64,000 nucleotides of DNA from Bacteroidia bacterium (GTDB taxonomy: Bacteria > Bacteroidota > Bacteroidia > Bacteroidales > Prolixibacteraceae). Both the position numbers and the translations under genes were made by a program. Every line of letters starts with the position of its first letter. Position 1 is the stretch's first letter. The stretch spans positions 62,001 through 126,000 of the forward strand of contig JAPLDT010000009.1 in assembly GCA_026391315.1 (NCBI GenBank), read 5' to 3'. Shown here one piece after another: positions 43,171-51,842 of the stretch. A model generated the notes under the pieces. It was not told where the DNA came from. It saw only the letters and a program-made list of their open reading frames with translations, and made no database searches.

Positions 43171-44256
43171 TTAAAGTTCTGTTTCTTTTAATCGTTCTAC
43201 ATTTTCTTCATACCGTAACTTCTCGATGATTTCACCGATGTCGCCATCCATAACAGCCGGCAAATTGTACAGTGTTAGTCCGATACGGTGGTCTGTTACC
43301 CTTCCTTGCGGATAGTTGTAGGTCCTGATTTTCGCTGAACGGTCGCCTGTCGAAACCATTGTTTTGCGCTTGGAGGCGATCTCATCCAGGTATTTCTGGT
43401 GTTCCATGTTGTATATCCGGGTACGTAGTTCCGACATGGCCTTGGACAGGTTCTTGATCTGTGATTTCTCATCCTGACAGGTTACGACAATCCCGGTAGG
43501 CATATGCGTCAACCGGATGGCAGAGTAGGTGGTATTGACACTTTGGCCGCCAGGACCTGAAGAACAGTAAGTATCTTTGCGGATATCGGTTTCTCTAAGA
43601 TCAATATCAAACTCCTCAGCTTCAGGCAATACTGCCACTGTGGATGCTGAAGTATGAATCCGGCCCTGGGTCTCGGTCTGGGGCACCCGCTGCACGCGGT
43701 GCACTCCTGATTCGTATTTCAAAATTCCATAGACATCCTTTCCTGTTACCTTGGCCACCAGTTCTTTGTAACCGCCCGATGTTCCTTCTGAAGTATTGGT
43801 AACTTCGAGTTTCCATCCCATTCTGTCACAAAACTTGGAATACATCCTGAAAAGATCGCCGGCAAATATAGCGGCTTCGTCACCACCTGTTCCACCCCGT
43901 ATTTCAAGAATAGCATTTTTACTATCCTCCGGATCGGCCGGCACCAGTAACAGTTTGATCTCATCCTCGAAGGCTGTTACCTTCTGGGACCCCTCTTCCA
44001 TCTCTTCGCGGGCCATTTCGCGCAGATCCTCATCGGTCTCGTTTTCCAAAATATCCTTTGCATCTGCAATGTTCTGCAGATAGTTTCTGTATCGGGTAAA
44101 GGACTGTACCAAAGCATCCAGTTGTTTGTACTCCTGGTTGAGCTTGACGTACCGCTTCATATCCTTCATGATATCAGGATCTGATATCTGCTGGCTTACT
44201 TCATCAAAACGTATTTTGATGCCTTCGTATTTTTCGAGTAGTGAATTATCTGACAT
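43171..44256 (-). CDS. prfA: Peptide chain release factor 1
   Basis: 361 residues, the normal length for RF1. It ends translation at UAA and UAG. The helical N-terminal domain is followed by the PCRF domain with the GGTGGDEAAIFAGDLFRMY segment and the catalytic SSGPGGQSVNTTYSAIRLTH. GGQ is the methylated peptidyl-tRNA hydrolysis loop. The codon-reading tripeptide is PQT or similar (QRVPQTETQGRIHTS lies before the GGQ). It is the middle gene of purM-prfA-pyrF. Confidence 0.96.
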   Translation of the reverse strand: MSDNSLLEKYEGIKIRFDEVSQQISDPDIMKDMKRYVKLNQEYKQLDALVQSFTRYRNYLQNIADAKDILENETDEDLREMAREEMEEGSQKVTAFEDEIKLLLVPADPEDSKNAILEIRGGTGGDEAAIFAGDLFRMYSKFCDRMGWKLEVTNTSEGTSGGYKELVAKVTGKDVYGILKYESGVHRVQRVPQTETQGRIHTSASTVAVLPEAEEFDIDLRETDIRKDTYCSSGPGGQSVNTTYSAIRLTHMPTGIVVTCQDEKSQIKNLSKAMSELRTRIYNMEHQKYLDEIASKRKTMVSTGDRSAKIRTYNYPQGRVTDHRIGLTLYNLPAVMDGDIGEIIEKLRYEENVERLKETEL

Positions 44257-44292
44257 GCTATAAATTGTAAATTGAACTTATGAGAAAAAGAA

Positions 44293-44336
44293 AAAAGTGA
44301 CTAAAGTGAACTAAAGTGACTAGAGTGACTAAAGTT
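44293..44336. repeat. Tandem AGTGACTAAAGTGA repeats
   Basis: GTGACTAAAGTGAACTAAAG, then AGTGACTAGAGTGACTAAAG: the same unit as at 40549..40662, here in one orientation only, in the 87-bp gap between purM and prfA. A weaker form is at about 60570-60612. Confidence 0.65.
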
Positions 44337-44343
44337 GGGGTAG

Positions 44344-45513
44344 CTAATATTCGAAGGTACCGAAAGGACTTTCGATGGTCACTTTTTTGCCGGTGAATGA
44401 TTCTACACGACCGATGATCTGTGCATCAATGCCGAATGATTTTGAGATGGAGATAATCTCTTCCGCTGTCTCAGCATCTGCATAGATTTCAAACCGATGA
44501 CCCATGTTAAAGACTTTGTACATCTCGTGCCAGTCGGTTCCGCTTTGTTGCTGGATCACCCTGAAAAGCTCGGGAATATCGAAAAGCCGATCTTTGATTA
44601 CATGCACATCCTCCACAAAATGAAGCACTTTGGTCTGGGCTCCTCCCGAACAATGGATCATCCCATAAATATTTTTACGGCAGCTATCCAAAACCCTTTT
44701 GACTACCGGGGCATAAGTACGGGTTGGGGAGAGTACCATTTTCCCTGCATCTACACCAATGGAATCAATCATATCGGTCAGACGAAGGCCTCCAGAATAG
44801 ATGAGCTCATCAGGCAGTGAAGCGTCAAAACTTTCGGGATATTTCGCGGCGAGATATTTGGAGAAAACATCGTGCCGCGCGGAGGTAAGGCCATTACTAC
44901 CCATTCCGCCATTGTAGGAGGTTTCATAGCTGGCTTGTCCGTATGAGGCCAGACCAATGATTACATTCCCCGGACGAATGGCATCCGCCGAGATAACATC
45001 CGATCTTTTCATGCGGCAGGTAACGGTCGAATCAACGATGATCGTTCTGACAAGATCACCCACATCGGCAGTTTCGCCTCCGGTTGGATAGATGGAAATT
45101 CCCAGGTCGCGCATTTCGCTGCAAAACTCTTCAGTACCCTGGATAATGGCGGTAATAACTTCTCCCGGGATCAACTGCTTGTTGCGCCCGATGGTTGAAG
45201 AGAGCAGGATATTTTTGATGGCGCCAACGCAGATTAAATCATCCAGATTCATCACGATGGCATCCTGGGCAATGCCTTTCCACACCGAAAGATCGCCGGT
45301 TTCTTTCCAATACATATATGCCAAGGCCGATTTTGTACCGGCACCATCGGCATGCATCACATTGCAAAAAAGCGGATCGTTGCCCAGAATATCGGGGACG
45401 ATTTTACAAAATGCCTTGGGAAACAGCCCTTTATCAATGTTTTTAATGGCATTGTGCACATCCTCTTTGGATGAAGAAACTCCCCTGCGTATGTATCTTT
45501 GATTGGAATCCAT
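44344..45513 (-). CDS. purM: Phosphoribosylformylglycinamidine cyclo-ligase (AIR synthetase)
   Basis: 389 residues. Purine synthesis: ATP-dependent ring closure of FGAM to AIR. Visible are MHADGAGTKSALAY, DAIVMNLDDLICVGA, ISIYPTGGETADVGDLV, VIIGLASYGQASYETSYNGGMGSNGLTSAR, and the C-terminal domain with GMIHCSGGAQTKVLHF and VFNMGHRFEIYAD. The length is somewhat greater than the ~345 residues of the enterobacterial enzyme, as in other Bacteroidota. It heads the purM-prfA-pyrF series. Confidence 0.93.
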   Translation of the reverse strand: MDSNQRYIRRGVSSSKEDVHNAIKNIDKGLFPKAFCKIVPDILGNDPLFCNVMHADGAGTKSALAYMYWKETGDLSVWKGIAQDAIVMNLDDLICVGAIKNILLSSTIGRNKQLIPGEVITAIIQGTEEFCSEMRDLGISIYPTGGETADVGDLVRTIIVDSTVTCRMKRSDVISADAIRPGNVIIGLASYGQASYETSYNGGMGSNGLTSARHDVFSKYLAAKYPESFDASLPDELIYSGGLRLTDMIDSIGVDAGKMVLSPTRTYAPVVKRVLDSCRKNIYGMIHCSGGAQTKVLHFVEDVHVIKDRLFDIPELFRVIQQQSGTDWHEMYKVFNMGHRFEIYADAETAEEIISISKSFGIDAQIIGRVESFTGKKVTIESPFGTFEY

Positions 45514-45543
45514 AACTAGCGCAAAAATAGCAACTTTTTCCTT

Positions 45544-47559
45544 TTATTCCTTGTACTTTTCCCTGTACTCCGAAGACGTTACCTTGAATTCGGTACGGCG
45601 GTTGAGCTGGTGGCATATTTCCCGCTCTTCCTCTTTTTTGAGCGCTTCGATGAACTGACAAGTGAGAACCTCTCCCTTTTTCAAAAATGCATTTGCCTTT
45701 ACCATTCTGGCATCGACTGTTTTTGGTACCTTTTTCCCATATCCCTTGGCCGTAAGCCTTTCCTGCTGAATCTCTTTGGAAATAAGGTAATCTACAACCG
45801 ATTGCGCTCTTTTTTGTGATAGGATAAGGTTATCCGCATCATTGCCCCGGCAATCGGTATGCGCCATGAGTTCGATGGTAACGGTCGGGTTCTCCTTCAA
45901 AAGGGAAACAAGGGTATCCAGGGAAGCAATAGATTCAGGCAAAAGATTCCACTTACCTACTTCATAAAAAATATTATCGATTCTAATTGGCTTATCTACA
46001 GGTGTTAACTCCATCCTAATAGAAAATGCTTTACCCTGGTCCATTCTAACGGTCGACAGTGAGGCTTTGGCATTCAAAAATCCCTTTTTAAAAGCGGTGA
46101 TCAGGTATTCAACACCCGGTTTCAGTTGAAATCGAAAAGATGCATTATCAGATTTCAGGCGCAGCTGCGTACCATCCGTACCGATGAGGCGGACGGAAGC
46201 TCCTTCCACCTGCTCACCTGTCTCCTTGTTGTATAATCCTCCTTCCACTCCATAACTTTTGGGTGGCAGAATAAAAGAATAGATATCATCCCCACGGCTT
46301 CCTTCGCGGTAGCTTGTAAAAAGGCCTTTCTCCTCGCCCGGATAGAAAGAGATGGCAAAATCATCACCCGTAGAATTAATAGGAACACCCATATTTTCAA
46401 CTTTCCATCCTTCTTTTTCCAGCGGTGTTGCTTTGAAAATATCCAGTCCGCCTAAACCAACATGTGAATCTGAAGAAAAGTAGAGTTCTCCGTTATCGCG
46501 GATAAATGGGAACATTTCATTCCCTGCCGTATTGATCTGTGGACCAAGGTTTCTGGCTTCGCCCCACTTACTCTCTCCAACTTTTTCAGCCATCCAGATA
46601 TCATTGCCACCAAATCCCCCGGGTCTGTTGGAGACAAAATAGATTTTGTTACCATCCCGGGATACCGTGGGATGAGCGGCAAGCAGACTATCGCTGCCAA
46701 TGGAGAGTTTTACCGGTCTGCTCCAGCTTCCGCTTACAAGTGTCGATTCAAAAATACCAACCTTCGCATCCTCACCCTTCTCTGTGATGGAACGGGTAAA
46801 ATAGAGGGTATTTCCGCTTTTGTCGAATGCGGGCGCACCCTCCTCATCGACAGTATTGATCATCATCGATTCATCAATCCTTTTTGGAAGATCCCACTTT
46901 TTTCGCTCCGCATTGTACACCGCCCGATAGATATCGGCATTAAACTCACCTGTTACCGGATTTTTCTTTTTCCCGGTTGCATCATCCCGGGCAGAGGAGA
47001 AAACAAGCTCTGTTTCAATCAGGCCCGGATAGACAGCACCATAATCAGAGAACCGCGAATTGATCTCTTTCAGATTCTCAACTTTGTACAGTGTCTGTTT
47101 ACTCAACAACTCCTTACTGGTATTACAGGAAATAATTCCATTCAATGCACGTTCATCTTTGGGAAGATGCAGCAGAAATTTTTGATAATTTTTGATCGCT
47201 TCGTCATATTTACCATTAGACCTGAGTACCTCAGCATACCTTAGCAGGATGGTCACATCGGAAGGATCTTTAAAAATAGCGCTCTTGAAATAGCTTTCAG
47301 CCTGACGATACTGACCTATCTTGTAAAAGGCCTCAGCAATCTTCAGCTGAATGGCAGCCTTGTTCTCTCTCCCTTTGGTTTTGGTATAAATTTTACGGTA
47401 GGCCGCAATACTCTTGAAATATTCACCATTGTCGAAGGAGGTTGCAGCCAACCTGGTCTGGTGAGAAACAGTACATCCTTCGCTCAAAATGAGCAAGAAA
47501 ATAAGGGCGAAAATGGATCCAAAACTACGGATCATCTTATCTGTTTTTGATCGGTTCAA
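45544..47559 (-). CDS. OmpA-family TPR/PD40 lipoprotein, PorE-like
   Basis: 671 residues with a lipoprotein signal (LLILSEGCTVS). In order: TPR repeats (about 35-150, AESYFKSAIFKDPSDVTILLRYAEVLR), PD40/beta-propeller repeats (about 170-430, GAPAFDKSGNTLYFTRS, HPTVSRDGNKIYFVSNRPGGFGGNDIW, MFPFIRDNGELYFSSDSHVGLGGLDIF), a carboxypeptidase-regulatory-like domain (about 435-525) and a C-terminal OmpA peptidoglycan-binding domain (VTIELMAHTDCRGNDADNLILSQKRAQSVVDYL). This order and length match PorE of the type IX secretion system. Paralogues with other roles exist, so the T9SS role is likely but unproven. It is upstream of purM by 30 bp on the same strand. Confidence 0.88.
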   Translation of the reverse strand: MNRSKTDKMIRSFGSIFALIFLLILSEGCTVSHQTRLAATSFDNGEYFKSIAAYRKIYTKTKGRENKAAIQLKIAEAFYKIGQYRQAESYFKSAIFKDPSDVTILLRYAEVLRSNGKYDEAIKNYQKFLLHLPKDERALNGIISCNTSKELLSKQTLYKVENLKEINSRFSDYGAVYPGLIETELVFSSARDDATGKKKNPVTGEFNADIYRAVYNAERKKWDLPKRIDESMMINTVDEEGAPAFDKSGNTLYFTRSITEKGEDAKVGIFESTLVSGSWSRPVKLSIGSDSLLAAHPTVSRDGNKIYFVSNRPGGFGGNDIWMAEKVGESKWGEARNLGPQINTAGNEMFPFIRDNGELYFSSDSHVGLGGLDIFKATPLEKEGWKVENMGVPINSTGDDFAISFYPGEEKGLFTSYREGSRGDDIYSFILPPKSYGVEGGLYNKETGEQVEGASVRLIGTDGTQLRLKSDNASFRFQLKPGVEYLITAFKKGFLNAKASLSTVRMDQGKAFSIRMELTPVDKPIRIDNIFYEVGKWNLLPESIASLDTLVSLLKENPTVTIELMAHTDCRGNDADNLILSQKRAQSVVDYLISKEIQQERLTAKGYGKKVPKTVDARMVKANAFLKKGEVLTCQFIEALKKEEEREICHQLNRRTEFKVTSSEYREKYKE

Positions 47560-47656
47560 ATCTGTTGAAAGGTTCTTCGATTGAATTTTTCTGTGCTATC
47601 AGCAAGAATATCGGACAAATATAGGGTAAATGGAAGAAAATTCTTTGGGAAAGAGG

Positions 47657-47664
47657 TATCTTTG
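47657..47664 (+). promoter_or_regulatory. -7 promoter element for the cyclophilin gene
   Basis: TATCTTTG matches TAnnTTTG and lies 20 bp before the start codon, followed by an A-rich leader. A -33 TTTG at the right spacing is not visible. Confidence 0.5.
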
Positions 47665-47684
47665 CAAAAACAAAAAAACAAATT

Positions 47685-48122
47685 ATGTCACAAGCAGAGA
47701 TTCATACGGCTAAGGGTGTCATGAAAGTAAATTTCTACGACGAAGATGCTCCTGGAACAGTTGCCAACTTCATTAAACTCTCCAAAGAGGGATTTTATGA
47801 CGGACTTACCTTTCACCGGGTTATTCCTGATTTTGTCATCCAGGGTGGTTGTCCAAAAGGTACAGGGGCTGGCGGACCCGGTTATACCATCAAATGTGAA
47901 TTGGATGGTGAGAACCAATACCACGATCGCGGTGTTTTGTCGATGGCCCATGCCGGCAGAAACACAGGTGGATCACAATTCTTTATCTGCCACAGCAGAA
48001 AAAATACTGCCCACCTCGACCGTAACCATACCTGTTTCGGTAAAGTTTATGAGGGTGTTGAAGTGATCGATGCTATCCGTCAGGGAGATAAAATTGAGAA
48101 GATTGTGATTGTCGAAGGATAG
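47685..48122 (+). CDS. Cyclophilin-type peptidyl-prolyl isomerase
   Basis: 145 residues, a minimal cyclophilin with no signal peptide, so cytoplasmic. The core motifs are [36 protein letters not shown] (the FHRVxxxFxxQGG active-site strand with the catalytic Arg), [21 protein letters not shown] and [22 protein letters not shown]. It catalyses cis-trans isomerisation of prolyl bonds. It stands alone, divergent from the OmpA/TPR gene and followed by repeats. Confidence 0.94.
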   Translation: MSQAEIHTAKGVMKVNFYDEDAPGTVANFIKLSKEGFYDGLTFHRVIPDFVIQGGCPKGTGAGGPGYTIKCELDGENQYHDRGVLSMAHAGRNTGGSQFFICHSRKNTAHLDRNHTCFGKVYEGVEVIDAIRQGDKIEKIVIVEG

Positions 48123-48147
48123 GTCGAAATTTGCATTTACTAAAAAA

Positions 48148-48331
48148 GTCACACAGAGTTTCACAGAGAAGCACAGAGTTACACAGAGGACAATTGCTAA
48201 TTGTTTGAAGAGTTTGAATTGTTTATAAAGTTTGAAAAGTTTGTTTTTTGAACATTTTAGACTCAATAAACAACTCAAATAATCATTTCTCTCCGTGCAA
48301 CTCTGTGCTTCTCTGTGTAACTCTGTGTAAT
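48148..48331. repeat. Inverted ACACAGAG repeat element
   Basis: The left arm (48148-48190) has CACAGAGTTTCACAGAGAAG and CACAGAGTTACACAGAGG. The right arm (48289-48331) carries the reverse complement words CTCTGTGCTTCTCTGTGTAA and CTCTGTGTAA. The ~100-bp centre is AT-rich with TTTGAA/TTTGAAAAG words. It follows the cyclophilin stop and could act as a terminator for it. Same family as 25025..25274. Confidence 0.75.
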
Positions 48332-48364
48332 AAGTTATTGAACTCAATATCTGATTCAGCGCTA

Positions 48365-48516
48365 CCCCGCTCCCGCGCGATTGCATCGCGTGGTGTTCCA
48401 CTCTAACAAATAAAAATGAAATTGTCCAACATACCTTTCTCTCCGGCATAATCCGCACCGATGGGGGGAATAACCTTCATTCAACCACGCGATGCAATCG
48501 CGCGGGAGCGAGGGGG
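48365..48516. repeat. 152-bp element with GCTCCCGCGCGATTGC ends, copy 1
   Basis: The ends CCCCGCTCCCGCGCGATTGC and GCAATCGCGCGGGAGCGAGG are inverted repeats continuing through CGCGTGGT/ACCACGCG, about 28 bp each. The ~90-bp centre (ATACCTTTCTCTCCGGCATA, ATCCGCACCGATGGGGGGAA) is nearly identical in copy 2 at 50051..50206. Conservation of the non-palindromic centre indicates recent copying. It is a MITE-like non-coding element. Confidence 0.85.
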
Positions 48517-48581
48517 CACGAATTTCGTGCAACAAGGCTTCATGTTGGGTCTCGTCCCTCAACCACACGAAGCCTTAGTTA

Positions 48582-49070
48582 TTAGCCACAGGCATTTTTT
48601 TCAATTATTAAATAAATGATTCCAATGATTGTCCCAATGAAAAATGTCCAAACTTGGCATTTCAATAAAATCCAGGTCAATTTTCCCAATTTTATAGTTT
48701 CAACATGTAACGTACTAATATCTGAATTAATGGTTTTAATGTCAGAGTAAGACTTAATGTTATTATCGTGTTCAAATTTCATTTTCCTTTTTTTGGTCAG
48801 TTTGGCAGTTTTTCGGAAGTTCTGAAGTCTGTTTAAAACAGTCAAAATTCCCGCAAGAAAAGATGATAGCAATAAAAGTCCAGTCAACAGTTGTAATGTT
48901 AGAAGACAGCAATTGCAATTTATTTTAAATCCTGATTGGGTAATGAAGAAGCTTAGAAAGGCAAGATTTAGTCCAATAAGCAAATTATTGGTATATGAGA
49001 ACTGATTAATTCTATAGCTGTCCCAACGAACAACTCTTTCCATTCTAATTTTGTGTTCATCTATTTTCAT
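48582..49070 (-). CDS. Orphan membrane protein of unknown function
   Basis: 162 residues, not recognised. Three hydrophobic segments: about 30-46 (LLIGLNLAFLSFFITQS), 55-77 (CLLTLQLLTGLLLLSSFLAGILT) and 137-157 (QVWTFFIGTIIGIIYLIIEK). They are separated by a basic, Asn/Lys-rich cytoplasmic part (RKTAKLTKKRKMKFEHDNN). The two-helix-plus-one layout resembles SLATT-type effector membrane proteins, but the match is weak. The gene is AT-rich compared with its surroundings, is bounded on both sides by GCTAAC/GTTAGC-type repeats and has no operon partner. Recent acquisition is likely. Confidence 0.6.
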   Translation of the reverse strand: MKIDEHKIRMERVVRWDSYRINQFSYTNNLLIGLNLAFLSFFITQSGFKINCNCCLLTLQLLTGLLLLSSFLAGILTVLNRLQNFRKTAKLTKKRKMKFEHDNNIKSYSDIKTINSDISTLHVETIKLGKLTWILLKCQVWTFFIGTIIGIIYLIIEKNACG

Positions 49071-49098
49071 TTGTACGCGGTCTATTTTTATGCTTGTG

Positions 49099-49228
49099 GC
49101 TAACGATCGAGGCTAAAAACTGGCGGGCATTACGGAGCTCTTCACTGTCAACCTACTATAAAGTTTATTAGTTGCAATACTGTTCAAATTGGCACTATCT
49201 GTCCGCTTGATTTTAGCCTTTATTAGCG
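49099..49228. repeat. 130-bp imperfect inverted repeat with GCTAAC ends
   Basis: GCTAACGATCGAGGCTAAAA at 49099 pairs imperfectly with TTTTAGCCTTTATTAGCG at 49211-49228. It separates two orphan genes on the minus strand. Its general shape (CTAA.../...TTAG ends, arms, ~90-bp centre) recalls attC sites of integron cassettes, but the core GTTRRRY is not met fully. Confidence 0.5.
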
Positions 49229-49239
49229 TTTCGGCAATT

Positions 49240-50019
49240 TTAATCATTCTTCAATATTTTGATAAACTCACTTATTCTATTTCTATTTTCAACAGTCGGT
49301 TTTAGAAATTCAGCGGTATAGAATTTGTCTTCATTAAATTCAATTATTCTATTATTGCCATTTCCTTTAGTTGAAAAATAACCCCAAAACCACAAATCTT
49401 CTATCAACATAAATTTGCTTCCTAATTTTTCTTTAAAGAATTGATTTATGATTGCAAAATCACGATACTGGTCTAATTGTTCATTACAATTTATGCAAAT
49501 AATTTCATTTAATATTCGAATAATAACATTATCAATTGGAATCATTAAATCCATGACATCAATATTGTAGTCTTTGAAAATTTGCTGACCAGAATCAATA
49601 TTTCTTTGCACCCAGTCCATTTTATTTAAAAACAATGCAGCCTTTTTTGGTCCAAAATTCAAATTGTTATGGCTAATGTGTTTAAACAAATCAGTAAATG
49701 AATTGATTTCAGTTTCGAAACATCTGAAAAAGTCTTTTAATTCAATCTGTTGTTCATCCCCCAATTTGTCAATTTTGGTTGAGAATTCTTTACAAGATTT
49801 TCCATTCCTTGTCAAATTACTACCACCTGCTGCTGAAATTGCCTGTATGTATAGAATCCTGACTTTTTCTTTTGCATTTGATTTACAAATTAGTAATGCG
49901 GAATTAAAAAACCGATCAATTCCTTGTTTTACTTCTTTATTATTCTTTACGAATTCTATAATCCTTAAGAAGTGTTTTTCATTGCGTCTATAATTTTCCC
50001 TAAGTGAGTTTTCTGTCAT
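49240..50019 (-). CDS. Orphan protein of unknown function, possibly HhH-GPD-like
   Basis: 259 residues, no signal peptide or membrane segment. Not firmly recognised. The segment FGPKKAALFLNKMDWVQRN followed by DLMIPIDNVIIRILNEI resembles the helix-hairpin-helix plus Pro-Val-Asp loop of base-excision DNA glycosylases, and IEDLWFWGYFSTKG may fall near the C-terminal helices. The similarity is faint and the family lysine or aspartate cannot be assigned. The gene is AT-rich and is flanked by repeats on both sides (49099..49228 and the 50051..50206 element). Confidence 0.6.
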   Translation of the reverse strand: MTENSLRENYRRNEKHFLRIIEFVKNNKEVKQGIDRFFNSALLICKSNAKEKVRILYIQAISAAGGSNLTRNGKSCKEFSTKIDKLGDEQQIELKDFFRCFETEINSFTDLFKHISHNNLNFGPKKAALFLNKMDWVQRNIDSGQQIFKDYNIDVMDLMIPIDNVIIRILNEIICINCNEQLDQYRDFAIINQFFKEKLGSKFMLIEDLWFWGYFSTKGNGNNRIIEFNEDKFYTAEFLKPTVENRNRISEFIKILKND

Positions 50020-50050
50020 AGTACTATGTTTTTATTGCTGAACGCTAACT

Positions 50051-50206
50051 CCCCCCGCTCCCGCGCGATTATTGCATCGCGTGGTATTCCACTCTAACAA
50101 ATAACAATGACATTGTCCAACTTACCTTTCTCTCCGGCATAATCCGCACCGACGGGGGGAATAACCTTCATTCAACCACGCGATGCAATCTCGCGGGAGC
50201 GAGGCG
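50051..50206. repeat. 156-bp element with GCTCCCGCGCGATT ends, copy 2
   Basis: Near-identical to 48365..48516 in the same orientation, with a 3-bp insertion (GATTATTGC against GATTGC) in the left arm and one change in the right arm (AATCTCGCGGGAGC). The two copies bracket the 48582 and 49240 genes as direct repeats about 1.7 kb apart. The left edge abuts AACGCTAACT, another GCTAAC-type boundary. Confidence 0.85.
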
Positions 50207-50309
50207 CCAGGAGGATCGAATTCAATTTATCGAAATACTTTTAAATTTGGCCTTACATAAGATATTATCAAAACCCTTTTTTGAATTAACCTTCTAACTC
50301 TGCAATATT

Positions 50310-51656
50310 TCAATTATTCATTGTTGTGTATCTAATCATATTTCTATTCTCTGCTTCTCGTTTCATCTGAATACATTTTTCATAAGGAAGTCTAAAAAAT
50401 TGTATCGTCTCATTGTCGTTTAAATCATAATCGGGATTAGATTTGAGTAAACTTGGTTCTGAAATATACTCCAATCCTTCCTCAGTTGTTATCTTTGAGA
50501 TGATACATAATGAGTCCTCAAGATTTGTGTTACCATTCCAAGACTTTTTCGCAAATCGTTTATATAACTTCAGCAACTCTTGAAATGGTAATTTGTTAAA
50601 ATCATCAATTTCGTATCGAATAGATTTGTCAAAATACAAAATTTTGTATTTAAGAATGGTTTTATATGAATTAAGTCTATTAATATAATGGTATGATTCA
50701 CTCCTCTTGGGTCTCCCATCATAGTTTTCGTCAAAACATTCACCATCCTCGAAATCAAAGTATCTATTACTTCTATCCTCATCCTTCCAATATCTTTTGG
50801 GATCAATTTTGTGAATCTTCATCCATCTTTCAAAAGATGTTCTTTCTTTACTTTCAATATCATCTCTTGAATCGTAATCAGGTTCTTCATAATAATTTTT
50901 GTAAATCCTTTTTATCTCTTTTTTGTTAAATGTTATAAAAGAAGAACTAATGACTTTGAGATCTTTATTTATGGTAATGATAAGTAACTTCTTTCCTTTA
51001 ACAAACAAGGTTGATGTCACTCCTTCGAAACAAATACTTTTTTGTTTGTTTTCAATTAATTCAAATATTTCATCAAGTCGAGTTTTATAAAAATATATGA
51101 TTGTGTTAGGGTCTTTAATCTCAACAAAATTCAAATCAGATAACTGAGAAAACCTCTTTTTTTCAATTGAATTCACAAAGTCCCAAACTAAATTATTTTG
51201 TTCTTCAATCCTTAAATTCTCCTCGTTTTTTTCAATTAATAATTTACGAGTCCTGATAAAATCCTCAATAAGTTGAATAGTGTCTCTTTTCTGAATAAGT
51301 CCTAAAAAAAATGATCTATGAAGAAGAAAATCAAGTATCATACATTTCTTTCTCTCTTCATCATATAGGGAAATATCTCTTTCATCATTTATTTCCTCTT
51401 CAATTTCGTCTTCTGAATATGTTAATAATAATGGAATCTTGCAAAGAAATTCATCTGTCGGATCATCGGATACTTTGGATTTTTTTTCAGGATAAACGAC
51501 AATAGGTAGGGAGTGATGAAACTCAAAGATTAATGAAGTAATCCTCTCAACTTTTTCATTTTGATCAAATTCTTGATTATCAATAACTAATTCTATTTCA
51601 TTTGCAATGGTCAATGTATCTCTCTTTTCCATATAAGAAAACCAATTAGTCGACAT
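50310..51656 (-). CDS. Orphan protein of unknown function, charged and AT-rich
   Basis: 448 residues, not recognised. No signal peptide or membrane helix is seen. It is rich in Lys, Glu, Asp, Ile and Asn, with acidic patches (DDPTDEF, YSEDEIEEEINDERD) and a Tyr/Arg/Asp-rich middle (about 290-350, YYEEPDYDSRDDIES and RYWKDEDRSNRYFDFEDGE). The codon content is strongly A/T-biased compared with the prfC gene that follows. Single-gene unit with a repeat on each side. It may be a mobile accessory gene of the defence or toxin kind, but nothing in the sequence shows that directly. Confidence 0.65.
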   Translation of the reverse strand: MSTNWFSYMEKRDTLTIANEIELVIDNQEFDQNEKVERITSLIFEFHHSLPIVVYPEKKSKVSDDPTDEFLCKIPLLLTYSEDEIEEEINDERDISLYDEERKKCMILDFLLHRSFFLGLIQKRDTIQLIEDFIRTRKLLIEKNEENLRIEEQNNLVWDFVNSIEKKRFSQLSDLNFVEIKDPNTIIYFYKTRLDEIFELIENKQKSICFEGVTSTLFVKGKKLLIITINKDLKVISSSFITFNKKEIKRIYKNYYEEPDYDSRDDIESKERTSFERWMKIHKIDPKRYWKDEDRSNRYFDFEDGECFDENYDGRPKRSESYHYINRLNSYKTILKYKILYFDKSIRYEIDDFNKLPFQELLKLYKRFAKKSWNGNTNLEDSLCIISKITTEEGLEYISEPSLLKSNPDYDLNDNETIQFFRLPYEKCIQMKREAENRNMIRYTTMNN

Positions 51657-51768
51657 TTTTGAATATTTCGATCAACAATATTCAAATTTAGTGAAAATCA
51701 GATCAGTGTGATAAAATATTTAGATTATTGTTTTGCGAGATGTTGTCTTTGAAATTACCGCTAACCTC

Positions 51769-51842
51769 GTTTATATACGCAACAAACATGCGCCTATATA
51801 CGGAATTTGGAAGCAAAGAGGTAGGTTTGTTGCGCGTTAGAT
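51769..51842. repeat. 74-bp imperfect inverted repeat with CTAAC/GTTAG ends (attC-like)
   Basis: On the minus strand: ATCTAAC, GCGCAACAAAC, a ~25-bp centre, GTTTGTTGCG, then GTTAGCG. The 5' core fits RYYYAAC, and on the plus strand GTTAGAT fits GTTRRRY. The arms are unequal, with unpaired bases in one arm as in attC sites. It lies about 110 bp upstream of the 50310..51656 gene. Confidence 0.5.

Noticed and set aside
46672..47244. 190-aa plus-strand ORF inside the OmpA/TPR gene
   Set aside because: Antisense shadow; the minus strand has clear TPR and PD40 repeats here.
48582..51656. Toxin-antitoxin or named defence system
   Set aside because: No pair of overlapping small genes and no recognisable nuclease, kinase or reverse transcriptase motif; only context hints at it.
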